Positions 43,418-52,234 of a stretch of 64,000 nucleotides of DNA are shown here, in pieces. The stretch spans positions 19,833-83,832 of the forward strand of contig NZ_JAJLQZ010000023.1 of the NCBI RefSeq assembly GCF_020991375.1, given 5' to 3'. The notes under the pieces were generated by a model that saw nothing but the letters and a program-made list of their open reading frames with translations, ran no database searches and was not told the DNA's origin. The position numbers were made by a program, and so were the translations under genes. Origin of the DNA: Glycomyces amatae. GTDB lineage: Bacteria > Actinomycetota > Actinomycetes > Mycobacteriales > Micromonosporaceae. Numbering within the stretch: position 1 is the stretch's first letter; each line of letters starts with the position of its first letter.

Positions 43418-44144
43418 GTCGGGACCGAAGTCGGGCTCGAAAGCGCAGAGCACCATCATCAACAAGGTCGTCAACGTCGACGGCGTGTTCCGCAAGCCCG
43501 AGCCCCGCGGCCGGTCCGAGCACCCCGATCCGGACGTGCGGAACCTCGAGAACAAGCTCGACGACATCGGCAGGGAGCCCAAGCCCCGCCGATGGGACTA
43601 CATGGAGCCCTCCGGCGACAGGAACAGGGACCACGAGCGGCTCAAGGAGCGCTGGAACGAGTTCATCGACGAGAACCCCCGCGGCTGGAGCAACAAGCAG
43701 CGGACGCCGTGCGTCAGCGCCGTGTGGGACCGGCAGTCGGGGCGGGTCTACTACGATCACAACGTCCACAAGCGGGACAAGTGGAACATGAACCCCGACG
43801 ACCTGGACCCGATCCTGCGCGAGCGGTACAACAAGTCCCTCGACAAGGACGGGCCGTTCTGGAAGCTCCAGGAGGACCAGGGCAGGCACGGCGCTCCGGG
43901 CACGCACTCGGAGACCCGGGCGACGAACCAGGCGCTCAAGGACGCGCGAGCGGACGGCCGCGAGCCGTTCATGGAAGACTTCATGATCCACAATGGGAAC
44001 CCGAAGTCCAAGGACTCGATGCGCTGCTGCGGCAACTGCACGCAGATGTGCGACGGCGCCCACGGCTCCAAGGCCGGCTGGGAGTCCGACGGCGCGGGCA
44101 GCCACCGGGTGGACGAGAGCTGGAATGGTGATTTCTCCGTATGA
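43410..44144 (+). CDS. YwqJ-family cytidine-deaminase-like toxin
   Basis: 244 residues. A basic N-terminal region (PKSGPKSGSKAQ) and a C-terminal deaminase fold: HSE (His166, Glu168) and CCGNC (Cys207, Cys210) make the zinc site and proton shuttle of YwqJ-type deaminases. The family is known from Bacillus polymorphic toxins that attack nucleic acids. There is no N-terminal WXG or LXG domain; the carrier is the preceding gene. The downstream gene overlaps by ATGA and matches the YwqK partner. Confidence 0.8.
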   Translation: MPKSGPKSGSKAQSTIINKVVNVDGVFRKPEPRGRSEHPDPDVRNLENKLDDIGREPKPRRWDYMEPSGDRNRDHERLKERWNEFIDENPRGWSNKQRTPCVSAVWDRQSGRVYYDHNVHKRDKWNMNPDDLDPILRERYNKSLDKDGPFWKLQEDQGRHGAPGTHSETRATNQALKDARADGREPFMEDFMIHNGNPKSKDSMRCCGNCTQMCDGAHGSKAGWESDGAGSHRVDESWNGDFSV

Positions 44145-44611
44145 GACCGAGTTACGACCCCATCGCGCTGTCGGTGCCCGACGAGGAGGTCCGCGTCGAC
44201 CGGGACCAGTGCTCCTGGCGCGGCCAGGAGCGCTTCACCGGCTTCATCGGGGAGACGCTGGACGGCGGCGTCTACGAGTTCCAGAGCTACCGGGACGGCT
44301 GGCTCGACGGCCCCAGCGGCCAGATCTCGCCCGACGGCGACCTCATCGAGGAGGAGTGGTACCAGGGCAACCACCTGCACGGGATCACCCGGGAGTTCCG
44401 GCAGGACGGGACCTTGGCGACGGCCACCGGCTACCGGTACGGGTACCCGATCTGGATCGTGCGGTTCGACTTCGACGGGTCCACCGTCCTGTCGACCGAC
44501 CGTCCTGAGCCCGTGCACGGGCAGCCGGAGCTGATCGACATCCTGGGGAGCAAGAACCCGCTGCCCCCGCTCCGCGGCCCCGAGGACGCCGCGGACCTCT
44601 CCAAGCACTGA
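44141..44611 (+). CDS. YwqK-like MORN-repeat protein, probable immunity protein
   Basis: 156 residues. Repeating Tyr/Gly/Phe units such as YEFQSYRDGWLDGPSGQISP, EEEWYQGNHLHGITREFRQD and ATGYRYGYPIW are MORN-like repeats, the YwqK antitoxin family of Bacillus. No signal peptide, as expected for a cytoplasmic immunity protein. It overlaps the deaminase gene by ATGA, so toxin and antidote are made together. Confidence 0.75.
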   Translation: MRPSYDPIALSVPDEEVRVDRDQCSWRGQERFTGFIGETLDGGVYEFQSYRDGWLDGPSGQISPDGDLIEEEWYQGNHLHGITREFRQDGTLATATGYRYGYPIWIVRFDFDGSTVLSTDRPEPVHGQPELIDILGSKNPLPPLRGPEDAADLSKH

Positions 44612-44677
44612 GGGCCCGGGCCGCGGCATCGTCTGAAGTGCCCGCTCGGGCGGACCCGCCTGCGCCCGAAGGACGGA

Positions 44678-44702
44678 GGGCCGGTCGGCGACGAACCGGC
44701 CC
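44678..44702 (+). terminator. Hairpin after the toxin cassette
   Basis: 8-bp arms GGGCCGGT / ACCGGCCC with a 9-base loop; no clear T-run. It may end the cassette or the convergent ridA transcript. Confidence 0.4.
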
Positions 44703-44725
44703 CCGCCCGCCGGGCCTGCGGCGGC

Positions 44726-45130
44726 TCAGGCCGACCGGTCGCCCGCCAGCACCGCGACGCCGTCGATCTCGACCTTCCACTCGGGCGAGGCCAGCGCGGC
44801 CACCTGCATGAGCGTGTCGGCGGGGTAGGGCTTCGCGAACAGCTCGCGGCGGAGCTTCGTGATGGTGTCGAGGTGAGCCATGTCGGTGACCATGATGGTG
44901 ACCTTCACCAGGTCGCGCAGCGTCCCTCCCGCCGCGGCCAGCACGTACTCGAGGTTGGCGACGGCCTGGCGCATCTGGTCCTCGAAGTCCTCCGAGACGG
45001 TGCCCCCCTCGTGGTCGATGCCGGCCTGGCCGGACACGTAGACGGTGTCGCCGGCGCGCAGCGCCTGGCTGATGGCGTAGGGCTCGTACCAGTCGGGTTC
45101 GACGTCGACCGCGGTGATGTGTGCTGGCAT
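44726..45130 (-). CDS. RidA family protein (enamine/imine deaminase)
   Basis: 134 residues. RidA fold with VYVSGQAGIDHEGGTV, NLEYVLAAAGG, VKVTIMVTDM and a conserved C-terminal PEWKVEIDGVAVL. RidA proteins hydrolyse reactive 2-aminoacrylate and related imines; relatives differ in substrate. AAGGAG precedes the ATG. A MarR regulator lies divergent, with a palindromic operator between, so expression is likely inducible. Confidence 0.88.
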   Translation of the reverse strand: MPAHITAVDVEPDWYEPYAISQALRAGDTVYVSGQAGIDHEGGTVSEDFEDQMRQAVANLEYVLAAAGGTLRDLVKVTIMVTDMAHLDTITKLRRELFAKPYPADTLMQVAALASPEWKVEIDGVAVLAGDRSA

Positions 45131-45152
45131 GGTGGTCTCCTTGAGGATTTAG

Positions 45153-45187
45153 TTGCTTGCGCAAGCAAATTTTGTTTGCGCAAGCAA
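45153..45187. promoter_or_regulatory. Twin palindromic operator between ridA and marR
   Basis: TTGCTTGCGCAAGCAA at 45153-45168 is a perfect 16-base palindrome. TTGTTTGCGCAAGCAA at 45172-45187 is the same with one mismatch. Centres are 19 bases apart, about two helical turns, so two MarR dimers could bind side by side. Confidence 0.85.
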
Positions 45188-45210
45188 GAACATATCACTA
45201 AGGTTGGGCG

Positions 45211-45573
45211 ATGGCAACGATCGAGACCTGGCTGGCGACCGCCGAGCACCGCGCCCGGATCGACAAGCGCCTCGCGGACGGCCTGAAGCGGCGGTTCGGC
45301 CTGGGGATGCTCGACTACCGGGCGCTGCGCGCCGTGGCCGCCGCCGAGGCGGGCGAGCTGCGGATGCAGGAGCTCGCCCGGGCCCTCGGCGTGAACCAGA
45401 GCTCGGTGACGCGGATGGTCCCGCGCCTGGAGGCGGAGGGCCTCGCCTACCGCGACTTGTGCGCCGACGACAACCGCGGCGCCTACTGCGTCATCACCGA
45501 GGCGGGCCGCAAGGCCTGCCGGGAGATGGCCGAGGCGCTGAACGCGATCCTCGCCGAGGTCGAGGAGGGCTAG
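45211..45573 (+). CDS. MarR family transcriptional regulator
   Basis: 120 residues. Winged helix-turn-helix ELARALGVNQSSVTRMVPRL and wing (YRDLCADDNRGAYCVITEAG). Short for MarR, dimer helices at both ends. Divergent from ridA, with a pair of palindromes in between, it most likely represses both and is released by a small molecule. Start ATG at 45211. Confidence 0.88.
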   Translation: MATIETWLATAEHRARIDKRLADGLKRRFGLGMLDYRALRAVAAAEAGELRMQELARALGVNQSSVTRMVPRLEAEGLAYRDLCADDNRGAYCVITEAGRKACREMAEALNAILAEVEEG

Positions 45574-45584
45574 GACTCTGGGCG

Positions 45585-46322
45585 CTAGTCCATGTTGTGG
45601 CCGCCGTTGACGGTGAGGCGCTGGCCGGTGATGAACGCCGCGTCGTCCGAGGCGAGGTAGGCCACCGCCGCCGCCACGTCGGCGGGGACTCCGATGCGCC
45701 CCAAGGGAAGGTCCTCGAGGTAGCCCGCCAGGTCCGCGTCGGTCAGCTCGCCGTGTCGCTCCACCGGGATCCAGCCGGGCGCGACCAGGTTCACGGTGAC
45801 CCCATGGGCCCCGAACTCGCTCGCCCACACCCGGGTCAGGCCCCACTGCGCGCCCTTCGCGGCGGTGTACGCGGACATGTGCGGCAGCGCGCGCTCGAAC
45901 ACGTCCGAGCCGATCTGGATCATCCGGCCCCGCCGCGCGGCGCGCATGTCCGGCAGCGCGGCCTGGAGCAGCAGCGTGGGGCTCTTGACGAAGAACTCCA
46001 GCTGGTCGAGGTGGTCGCGCCAGGCCACCTGGTCGGCGGGGATCTCCGGCTGCGGTCCGGTGGCGTTCGCCACGACCACGGTCACGGGGCCGAGGGCGCC
46101 GCGGACCTCTTCGAACAGGGCGGCCACGGCCGCCTCGTCGGTGACATCCGCCTGGAACGCCCCGGCGGTGCCGCCCGCTTCGCGGATGCGGGCCACGACC
46201 TGCTCGGCCCCGGCGCTGCTGGAGGCGTAGTTGACGGCCACGGCGAAGCCGTCGGCGGCGAGCCGCTCGGCGATGGCGGCCCCGAGGCCGCGCGAGGCGC
46301 CGGTGACGAGTGCGGTTTCCAT
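45585..46322 (-). CDS. Short-chain dehydrogenase/reductase
   Basis: 245 residues. Cofactor motif TGASRGLG (residues 8-15), NAT in place of NAG (VVANATGPQ), catalytic Tyr-Lys in SAYTAAKGA, and the C-terminal loop APGWIPVERHGEL. A typical SDR oxidoreductase; 3-oxoacyl-ACP reductase-like in design, substrate unknown. ATG at 46322 with GGAGG. It is convergent with marR (12 bases between stops). Confidence 0.9.
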   Translation of the reverse strand: METALVTGASRGLGAAIAERLAADGFAVAVNYASSSAGAEQVVARIREAGGTAGAFQADVTDEAAVAALFEEVRGALGPVTVVVANATGPQPEIPADQVAWRDHLDQLEFFVKSPTLLLQAALPDMRAARRGRMIQIGSDVFERALPHMSAYTAAKGAQWGLTRVWASEFGAHGVTVNLVAPGWIPVERHGELTDADLAGYLEDLPLGRIGVPADVAAAVAYLASDDAAFITGQRLTVNGGHNMD

Positions 46323-46457
46323 GGTGTTCCTCCGTTCCGACGGCGGGTGCCGTGCGCGGCTGCAAGCATTCCAGCCGCCCGGCCCGCCGAGGGCGGCCCG
46401 CCCGGTGAATGGGACGGATTTCTCGCGGTGTCGCACCCCGTCCCTATGCTCGTCCCC

Positions 46458-49400
46458 GTGAACCCGAATGACTCCTCATCGCCGCTCGACGAAGACCGCG
46501 TCGACTTCCCCGACGCCTGGCGCGAGCACACGTTCGACTGGCGCTCCCGCGGGAGCGCCCGCCCCGTCGAGGTCGACCCCGATGCCCCCGAACGGCTCCG
46601 GAAGTACTTCCGCGACAGCCGCAAGAACCTCGAACGCCCGCTCGAGGTGTTCGAGGACCCCGCGGACGCGGCGCTCCTCCGCGACGGGATCGCCGGGAAG
46701 GCCGACCCGCTCGCCGCCGGCCTCGCCCTGGTCCTCCTGGCCCGCTGCTACCACGGCGAGCGCGCCGAGATCCATCGCATCGGCCTGGACGCCTGGATCA
46801 CCGAGCACGGTGTCGTCTTCGCCGCCGAGGCCCTCATGGAGCAGCTGGGCCACAGCGTCTACTGGCGCGAGGGCCGGTCGAACTGGCCTCCGCACGCGAG
46901 CATCGACGACCTGGAGGTCCAGGCGCTCGTGCGCATGCGCGAGCTCCCCGACAGGTTCGGCCCGCTGCGCTCGATCCTCGCGGCCCTGCCCGAGTCCGAG
47001 TACGCCGCGGTCCGCGAGGCGGTGTCAGCGCGCCGCACCAGCGACGCGAAGCGGTTCGTCAGCGCCGTGCTCATGCCCGAGCAGGAGGCGTGGGCCGCCG
47101 AGGCCTGCGACCTCCACGCCGCCACCCACTGGGCCGCGGAAGGCGACCTGATCTGGTCCGTGGCCTCGACCGCGGCGCACCGCGACCGCGGCGGCGTGCA
47201 GCGCCTGTCGGACTACTACTCCGGCACCGAGCACGTCGCCCGGCTCGTGGACGCGCTCGGCGCCGACGCCCTCCCGGTCCTGGTGAACACCCTCGAACAC
47301 CAGGAGAAGCCGTCCGCGGAGCTCCGCCGGGTCGCGTTCGACGCCATCGGCCGCCTGCCCTCCGACGAGGCCCTGGGCTACCTCCTCGACCGCTTGACCG
47401 ACCCGTCGGCGTTCACCGCCGCCCGCGAGGCCGTGCGGCGGTTCCCGACGAGGGCCCTGCGCGCCGCAGCCGCGATCGCGCCCGCCGCCGACCCCGCCGA
47501 GAAGGCCCGCTTGGCCGGGTTCGCCCGCGCGAACGGCCTGCTGGAACGCCTCGACGCGCTGGACGCGGCCGACCGCGAACGCGTCGAGGCGCTCCTGTCC
47601 GCGACCCGCCGCCGTGCCGTGGCCGCCGAGGTCCCGCCGGTGTTCGCGACCCCGCCGTGGGCCCCGTTCGCCAAGGCCGCCAAGCCGAAGCCCGTCACGG
47701 GGCTCGAACCGCCGGCGGTCGACGAGATCCGCTGGGCTCCCGGCGAACGCGAGGCCTGGATGCAGGGCCTCGAAAGGGAGACGTACTTCCGCAACCCGAT
47801 GTGCTGGTCCCGCATCTACCGGGACCGGGACCCCGCGCCCGACCACGGCCTGTTCCCCGAGTACCTCGCCTACGGGCCCGAGGAGCGCACCGTGAAGGCC
47901 CTGCCGATCTGGAACGGCTCGGGCCACGACGCGGCGCCCGAGACGATCAAGGCGATCCTCGCCCGCTACGGCCAGGACGCCGTGGCGAAGCTGCTGACCG
48001 CCGTGAAGTCCAAGACCTCGTCCCGAAGCGTGCTGCTGCCCGTCGTGAACCTCGAGGCGGCCAGGTCGAACGCCGTCTGGCTCTCCCGGTCCCGCACCGA
48101 ACGCGCCGACGCGAGGGCCTGGTTCGACCGCCACCCTGCGGACGCCGCCGCGTTCCTGATCCCCGACGCGGTCGGCAAGGACGCCAAGCGCCGCCGCGCC
48201 GCCGCCGACGCGCTCCGGCACCTCGCGAACGGGCACCGCACCGCAGTGGACGAGCGGGCCGCCGCCTACGGCCCCGAGGCCGCCGCGGCCGTCACCGCGA
48301 TCCTCGACGCCGACCCGCTGGACCCGCAGCTGGCGCGCCTGCCCAAGCCCGGCGCCTGGGCCGACCCGGAGATGCTGCCGCAGGTGCGGCTCAAGGACTC
48401 CGGCGACGCCCTGCCCGACGCCGCGGTCCGCACGCTCCTGACCGCGCTCGCCCTCGACGACGCCGAACGCCTCTATCCGGGCGCGGACCTCCTCGTCGCC
48501 GAGTGCGAACCCGCGTCGCTCACCGCGTTCTCCTGGGGCCTGTTCGAACTGTGGCTCGCGGCCGGGGCGCCCACCAAGGACGCCTGGGCCATGGACCAGC
48601 TGCGCCGCTTCGCCGACGACGGCACGGTGCGGCGCCTGACCGCGCTGGTGAGCGAATGGCCCGGCCAGAGCCAGAGCCGCAGGGCCGTCCGGGGCCTGGA
48701 GATCCTCGGCGCGACCGGCTCGGAGGCGGCGCTGCGCGCCGTGCACACGCTGGCGCAGAAGGCGAAGTTCAAGGCGCTCAAGAAGACCGCGACCGAGCAG
48801 ATCGAGGTCATCGCCGAGCGCCTGGAGCTGAGCCTCGAGCAGCTCGCCGACCGCCTCGTGCCCGACTTCGGCCTGGACGCCGAGGACGCCACCGTCCTCG
48901 ACTACGGCCCGAGGCGGTTCACGATCCGCTTCGACGAGGGCCTGAAGCCGTACGTCGTGGACGAGGCGGGCAAGCGCCGCGCGAGCGCGCCCAAGCCGAA
49001 CGCGAAGGACGACCCCGAGCTCGCCCAGCCCGCGTACGAGCGGTTCGCCCTGCTGCGCAAGGAGCTCAAGGCGACCTCGGCCGAGCAGGTCAAGCGCCTC
49101 GAGGCCGCGATGGTCGCCGGGCGGACCTGGACCGCCGCCGAGTTCCGCACCTACCTGGTCGACCACCCGCTGGTGTGGCACCTCTCGAGCCGCCTGGTGT
49201 GGCAGGCCGAGACCGCGGCGGGCCTCCGGTCGTTCCGCCTCGCCGAGGACCGCACCCTCGCCGACGCCGAGGACGAGCCGTTCGACCTCCCCGAGGACGC
49301 CGCGGTCCGCCTCGCCCACCCGTTCTCGCTGGGCTCCGAAGTGGAGGAGTGGTCCACGGTCCTGGCCGACTACGAGATCCTCCAGCCGTTCGACCAGCTG

Positions 49401-49739
49401 GCCCGGACGGTGTACGCGTTGACCGATGAGGAGCGCGAGTCCGGGCGCCTCGCCCGGTTCGAGCACGGGAAGGTCGGCGCGGGCGCGATCGTGGGCCTGC
49501 TCAAGCGCGGCTGGAAGTACGGGAGCCCGCCGGGCAGGAGCGCCTACGGCGACGTCTTCCTGGAGTTCCCCGAGGGCGGCCACCTGACGCTGCACCCCTC
49601 GCCGGGCGTCTACCCCGGCTACGACCCGGGCGGGGACCAGACCCTGGAGATCGCGATCGCCCTGCCCCGGAAGGGGATCGACCCGGTCGTGCTCTCGGAG
49701 GCGCTGGGCGTCGTCGCGAGGCTGACCCGCACCGCGTGA
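46458..49739 (+). CDS. DUF4132 domain giant protein
   Basis: 1093 residues. GTG start 7 bases after a TATGCT box (leaderless). The first 800 residues are helical, HEAT-like repeats (for example PSAELRRVAFDAIGRLPSDE; LRAVHTLAQKAKFKALKKTA). The C-terminal 200 residues carry a DUF4132 core (FTIRFDEGLKPYVVDEAGKR; DYEILQPFDQLARTVYALTD). Related to MolR-type proteins, whose function is unknown. Predicted cytoplasmic. Transcribed alone, ended by a strong hairpin. Confidence 0.85.
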   Translation: MNPNDSSSPLDEDRVDFPDAWREHTFDWRSRGSARPVEVDPDAPERLRKYFRDSRKNLERPLEVFEDPADAALLRDGIAGKADPLAAGLALVLLARCYHGERAEIHRIGLDAWITEHGVVFAAEALMEQLGHSVYWREGRSNWPPHASIDDLEVQALVRMRELPDRFGPLRSILAALPESEYAAVREAVSARRTSDAKRFVSAVLMPEQEAWAAEACDLHAATHWAAEGDLIWSVASTAAHRDRGGVQRLSDYYSGTEHVARLVDALGADALPVLVNTLEHQEKPSAELRRVAFDAIGRLPSDEALGYLLDRLTDPSAFTAAREAVRRFPTRALRAAAAIAPAADPAEKARLAGFARANGLLERLDALDAADRERVEALLSATRRRAVAAEVPPVFATPPWAPFAKAAKPKPVTGLEPPAVDEIRWAPGEREAWMQGLERETYFRNPMCWSRIYRDRDPAPDHGLFPEYLAYGPEERTVKALPIWNGSGHDAAPETIKAILARYGQDAVAKLLTAVKSKTSSRSVLLPVVNLEAARSNAVWLSRSRTERADARAWFDRHPADAAAFLIPDAVGKDAKRRRAAADALRHLANGHRTAVDERAAAYGPEAAAAVTAILDADPLDPQLARLPKPGAWADPEMLPQVRLKDSGDALPDAAVRTLLTALALDDAERLYPGADLLVAECEPASLTAFSWGLFELWLAAGAPTKDAWAMDQLRRFADDGTVRRLTALVSEWPGQSQSRRAVRGLEILGATGSEAALRAVHTLAQKAKFKALKKTATEQIEVIAERLELSLEQLADRLVPDFGLDAEDATVLDYGPRRFTIRFDEGLKPYVVDEAGKRRASAPKPNAKDDPELAQPAYERFALLRKELKATSAEQVKRLEAAMVAGRTWTAAEFRTYLVDHPLVWHLSSRLVWQAETAAGLRSFRLAEDRTLADAEDEPFDLPEDAAVRLAHPFSLGSEVEEWSTVLADYEILQPFDQLARTVYALTDEERESGRLARFEHGKVGAGAIVGLLKRGWKYGSPPGRSAYGDVFLEFPEGGHLTLHPSPGVYPGYDPGGDQTLEIAIALPRKGIDPVVLSEALGVVARLTRTA

Positions 49740-49744
49740 GCGCC

Positions 49745-49774
49745 GCGGCTCCCGGGCCCTCGCCCGGGAGCCGC
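49745..49774 (+). terminator. Terminator after the DUF4132 gene
   Basis: Perfect 12-bp stem GCGGCTCCCGGG / CCCGGGAGCCGC with a 6-base loop, then TTCGG. Confidence 0.75.
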
Positions 49775-49926
49775 TTCGGCATCGCGCCGCTCCACAGCGG
49801 CGCCGCCGCAGGGGGCGTCGACGAACCCCCGGCGAAGTCGGCATCCGAGTCGGTCGTTTCAGGTTGCCAGGCGGCAGGCGCTCCCGATACCGGTGTCGTC
49901 TCCGGAGCGCCGGCGACGCGGGTCCT

Positions 49927-49954
49927 CGGCCGGCCGCCGCGCGGCGGCCGGCCG
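49927..49954 (-). terminator. 28-bp perfect palindrome after the aldo-keto reductase gene
   Basis: CGGCCGGCCGCCGC immediately followed by its reverse complement. It has no loop and no T-run; likely an end signal for the minus-strand operon. Between the two hairpins (49775-49926) I see nothing recognisable. Confidence 0.5.
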
Positions 49955-49977
49955 ACGGGAAAGCGGCCGCCAGGGAC

Positions 49978-50913
49978 CTAGATCCGCGCGTCGGGCGCCA
50001 GCGACTCGAGCTCCTCCCACAGGGACTCGGGGATCTCGACGGCGAGGAGGTCGAGGGTCTGGCGCACCCGCTCGGGCTTCGAGACGCCGACCACCGTGGA
50101 GTCCACGAGCGGGGACCGGGTCGAGAACTGGAGGGCCGCCGCGATCAGGGGCACGCCCGCCCGCTCGCAGGCCTCGCCCATCGCGGCGGCCGCGGCCGCG
50201 AACGCCCCGTCGCGCTCGCCGTAGCAGTACTTCGGCTGCTGCGCGGGGCCTTTCGCGAGCATCCCGCCGCCGTACGGGGCGGCGTTGAGGACGCCGAGGC
50301 CCGCGGCGCGGGCGCGCTCGAACAGGCCCTCGGCCTCGCGGTTGAGCAGCGTGTAGCGGTTGTGGTTGAGGACCAGGGCGAACTCGCCGGTGTCCAGGTA
50401 CCGCTGCGTGACGGCCACGTCCCCGGCGGCCACGGCGAGGTGGTCCACCAGGCCCTCGTCGCGGATCGCGACGAGCGCCTCCAAGGCGCCGCCCGGGGCG
50501 AAGCCGTCCTGGGACATGAACTCCGGGTCGTGGAGGGCCAGGATCGGGACGCGGTCGAGGTTCAGGCGCTCCAGGCTCTCCTCGAGGGACCGGCGCACGC
50601 GCGCCCCGGAGTAGTCCCCGGTCTTCGGGTCGGCGTCCACCTTGGTCTGGAGGACGAAGCCCTCCGGGAGCCCGCCGCGGCGGCGGACGGCCTCGCCGAT
50701 GCGGCGCTCCGCGAGCCCGTCCTCGCCGTAGTTGTTGCCGGTGTCGAGGTAGTTCACCTCGCTGTCGAAGACCGCGAGGACCGTCTCGACCGCGCGCTCG
50801 TCGTCCACGTCGTACCCGTAGGTCTCCGTGAACCCGGCGAGGGTGCTGGTGCCGAAGCACAGCGGGGTCACTTCGAGTCCGGTCTTGCCGAGGGTGTTGC
50901 GCTGCATGATCAT
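49978..50913 (-). CDS. Aldo/keto reductase
   Basis: 311 residues. TIM-barrel NADP-type enzyme: catalytic Asp and Tyr in NYLDTGNNYG, Lys in VLQTKVD, His in LALHDPE, and cofactor segment STVVGVSKPERV. Similar to the L-fucose or D-threo-aldose dehydrogenase type. The start ATG overlaps the ROK stop by ATGA. With the divergent sugar transporter and oxidoreductase genes it suggests oxidation of an imported aldose. Confidence 0.88.
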   Translation of the reverse strand: MIMQRNTLGKTGLEVTPLCFGTSTLAGFTETYGYDVDDERAVETVLAVFDSEVNYLDTGNNYGEDGLAERRIGEAVRRRGGLPEGFVLQTKVDADPKTGDYSGARVRRSLEESLERLNLDRVPILALHDPEFMSQDGFAPGGALEALVAIRDEGLVDHLAVAAGDVAVTQRYLDTGEFALVLNHNRYTLLNREAEGLFERARAAGLGVLNAAPYGGGMLAKGPAQQPKYCYGERDGAFAAAAAAMGEACERAGVPLIAAALQFSTRSPLVDSTVVGVSKPERVRQTLDLLAVEIPESLWEELESLAPDARI

Positions 50914-52127
50914 CCGTTCGTTCTGAGAAGTTCGCCCGAGGCCGCGTCGAGGCGGACGGGGTCGAGCGCGTGCTCGATGACCATGACGCCCGCGCCGATC
51001 GCGCCGCTGGACTCGCCGGTGCGGGCGGCCGCGATGCGCAGGTGCCTGGTCGCCAGCGGCAGGGACCGCTGGTAGATCACTTCGCGGACGCCCGCGATGA
51101 GGTGGTCGCCGGCGAGGGCGAGCGAGCCGCCGATGACGATGATCGACGGGTTGAAGAAGTTCACGGCCCCGGCGAGGACCTCGCCGATGTCCCTGCCCGC
51201 CTGGCGGACCAGCCGCAGCGCGGGGACCGAGCCCGAGCGGGCGAGCTCGACCACGTCGAGCGAGCCGCCCGCGGGGATGCCCTCGGCGGTGAGCTTCGCG
51301 GCGATGGCCCCGCCGGAGGCGACCGCCTCGAGGCAGCCGGTGTTGCCGCAGCGGCAGTGGGTGTCGCCGGCCCCGGCGACCTGGATGTGCCCCATGTCCC
51401 CGGCCGCGCCCTGCGCGCCCCGGTAGACCTGCCCGGAGGCGATGATGCCGCAGCCGATGCCGGTGGCGGCCTTGATGAACAGCAGGTGCTCGTACTCGGG
51501 CCAGGCGGTGAAGTGCTCGCCGAGGGCCATGATGTTCACGTCGTTGTCGACCAGGACCGGGACGGGGAGGCGCTCGCGCACGTAGGCGGGGACGTCGAAG
51601 CCGTCCCAGCCGGGCATGATCGGCGGGTTCACGGCCCGGCCCGCGGAGTGCTCGACGGGCCCGGGCAGGCCGACGCCGATGCCGATGAGGTCGGCGAGCG
51701 GCCGGTCGACCTCGGCGAGGAGCCGCTGCCCGTGCTCGACGGTCCAGTCCAGGACCGCCTTGGGCCCCAATGCGATGTCGAGGTCGGCGTTGACGGCGGC
51801 GAGGACGTTCCCGGCGAGGTCGGTGACGGCCAGGCGCGCGTGGGTGGCGCCGAGGTCGGCGCCGAGGACGATGCGCGCGGCGGGGTTGAACGCGAACGTC
51901 GCGGGGGGCCTGCCGCCGGTGGAGGCGGTCTCGCCGCTGGGCGCGATGAGCTCGGCGGCCAGGAGCGCGTCGATCCGGGCGGTGACGGTGGAGCGCGCGA
52001 GCCCGGTGATCGCCGAGAGCTCGGACCGGGTGCGCGGGACGCCGTCGCGCAGCAGCTGGAGCAGGGTCCCGGCGCCGGTCGCGGCCCCGGCGACCGGTTT
52101 GCGCCTCGCGTCAGGGTCATCCGTCAC
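50910..52127 (-). CDS. ROK family transcriptional regulator
   Basis: 405 residues. N-terminal winged helix (SELSAITGLARSTVTARIDA), then the ROK fold: ATP/sugar site GADLGATHARLAV and the zinc motif CRCGNTGCLEA preceded by GHIQV. GTG start at 52127 with no RBS, probably leaderless. ROK regulators bind a sugar and release an operator; the divergent sugar operon at 52235 and the aldo-keto reductase behind it are the obvious targets. The whole ROK domain is present, so kinase activity is possible but not expected with this HTH. Confidence 0.9.
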   Translation of the reverse strand: MTDDPDARRKPVAGAATGAGTLLQLLRDGVPRTRSELSAITGLARSTVTARIDALLAAELIAPSGETASTGGRPPATFAFNPAARIVLGADLGATHARLAVTDLAGNVLAAVNADLDIALGPKAVLDWTVEHGQRLLAEVDRPLADLIGIGVGLPGPVEHSAGRAVNPPIMPGWDGFDVPAYVRERLPVPVLVDNDVNIMALGEHFTAWPEYEHLLFIKAATGIGCGIIASGQVYRGAQGAAGDMGHIQVAGAGDTHCRCGNTGCLEAVASGGAIAAKLTAEGIPAGGSLDVVELARSGSVPALRLVRQAGRDIGEVLAGAVNFFNPSIIVIGGSLALAGDHLIAGVREVIYQRSLPLATRHLRIAAARTGESSGAIGAGVMVIEHALDPVRLDAASGELLRTNG

Positions 52128-52234
52128 AGCAACTAGTGAAGCACATCGGTTTTGTTGACTCGGTGACATAACTGTTTCATAACACGAACAACTTTTGCTT
52201 GTGCTTCGACATAAGTCTGCCTTACCGTCGTCAT
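52128..52234. promoter_or_regulatory. Divergent control region of the sugar locus
   Basis: 107 bases, AT-richer than the surroundings. Direct CATAAC repeats at 52167-52172 and 52178-52183, and ends TTTTGTTG / CAACTTTT (52150-52157 and 52190-52197) that form an imperfect inverted repeat. Candidate ROK operator. The promoters themselves are weak and not assignable by eye. Confidence 0.45.
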
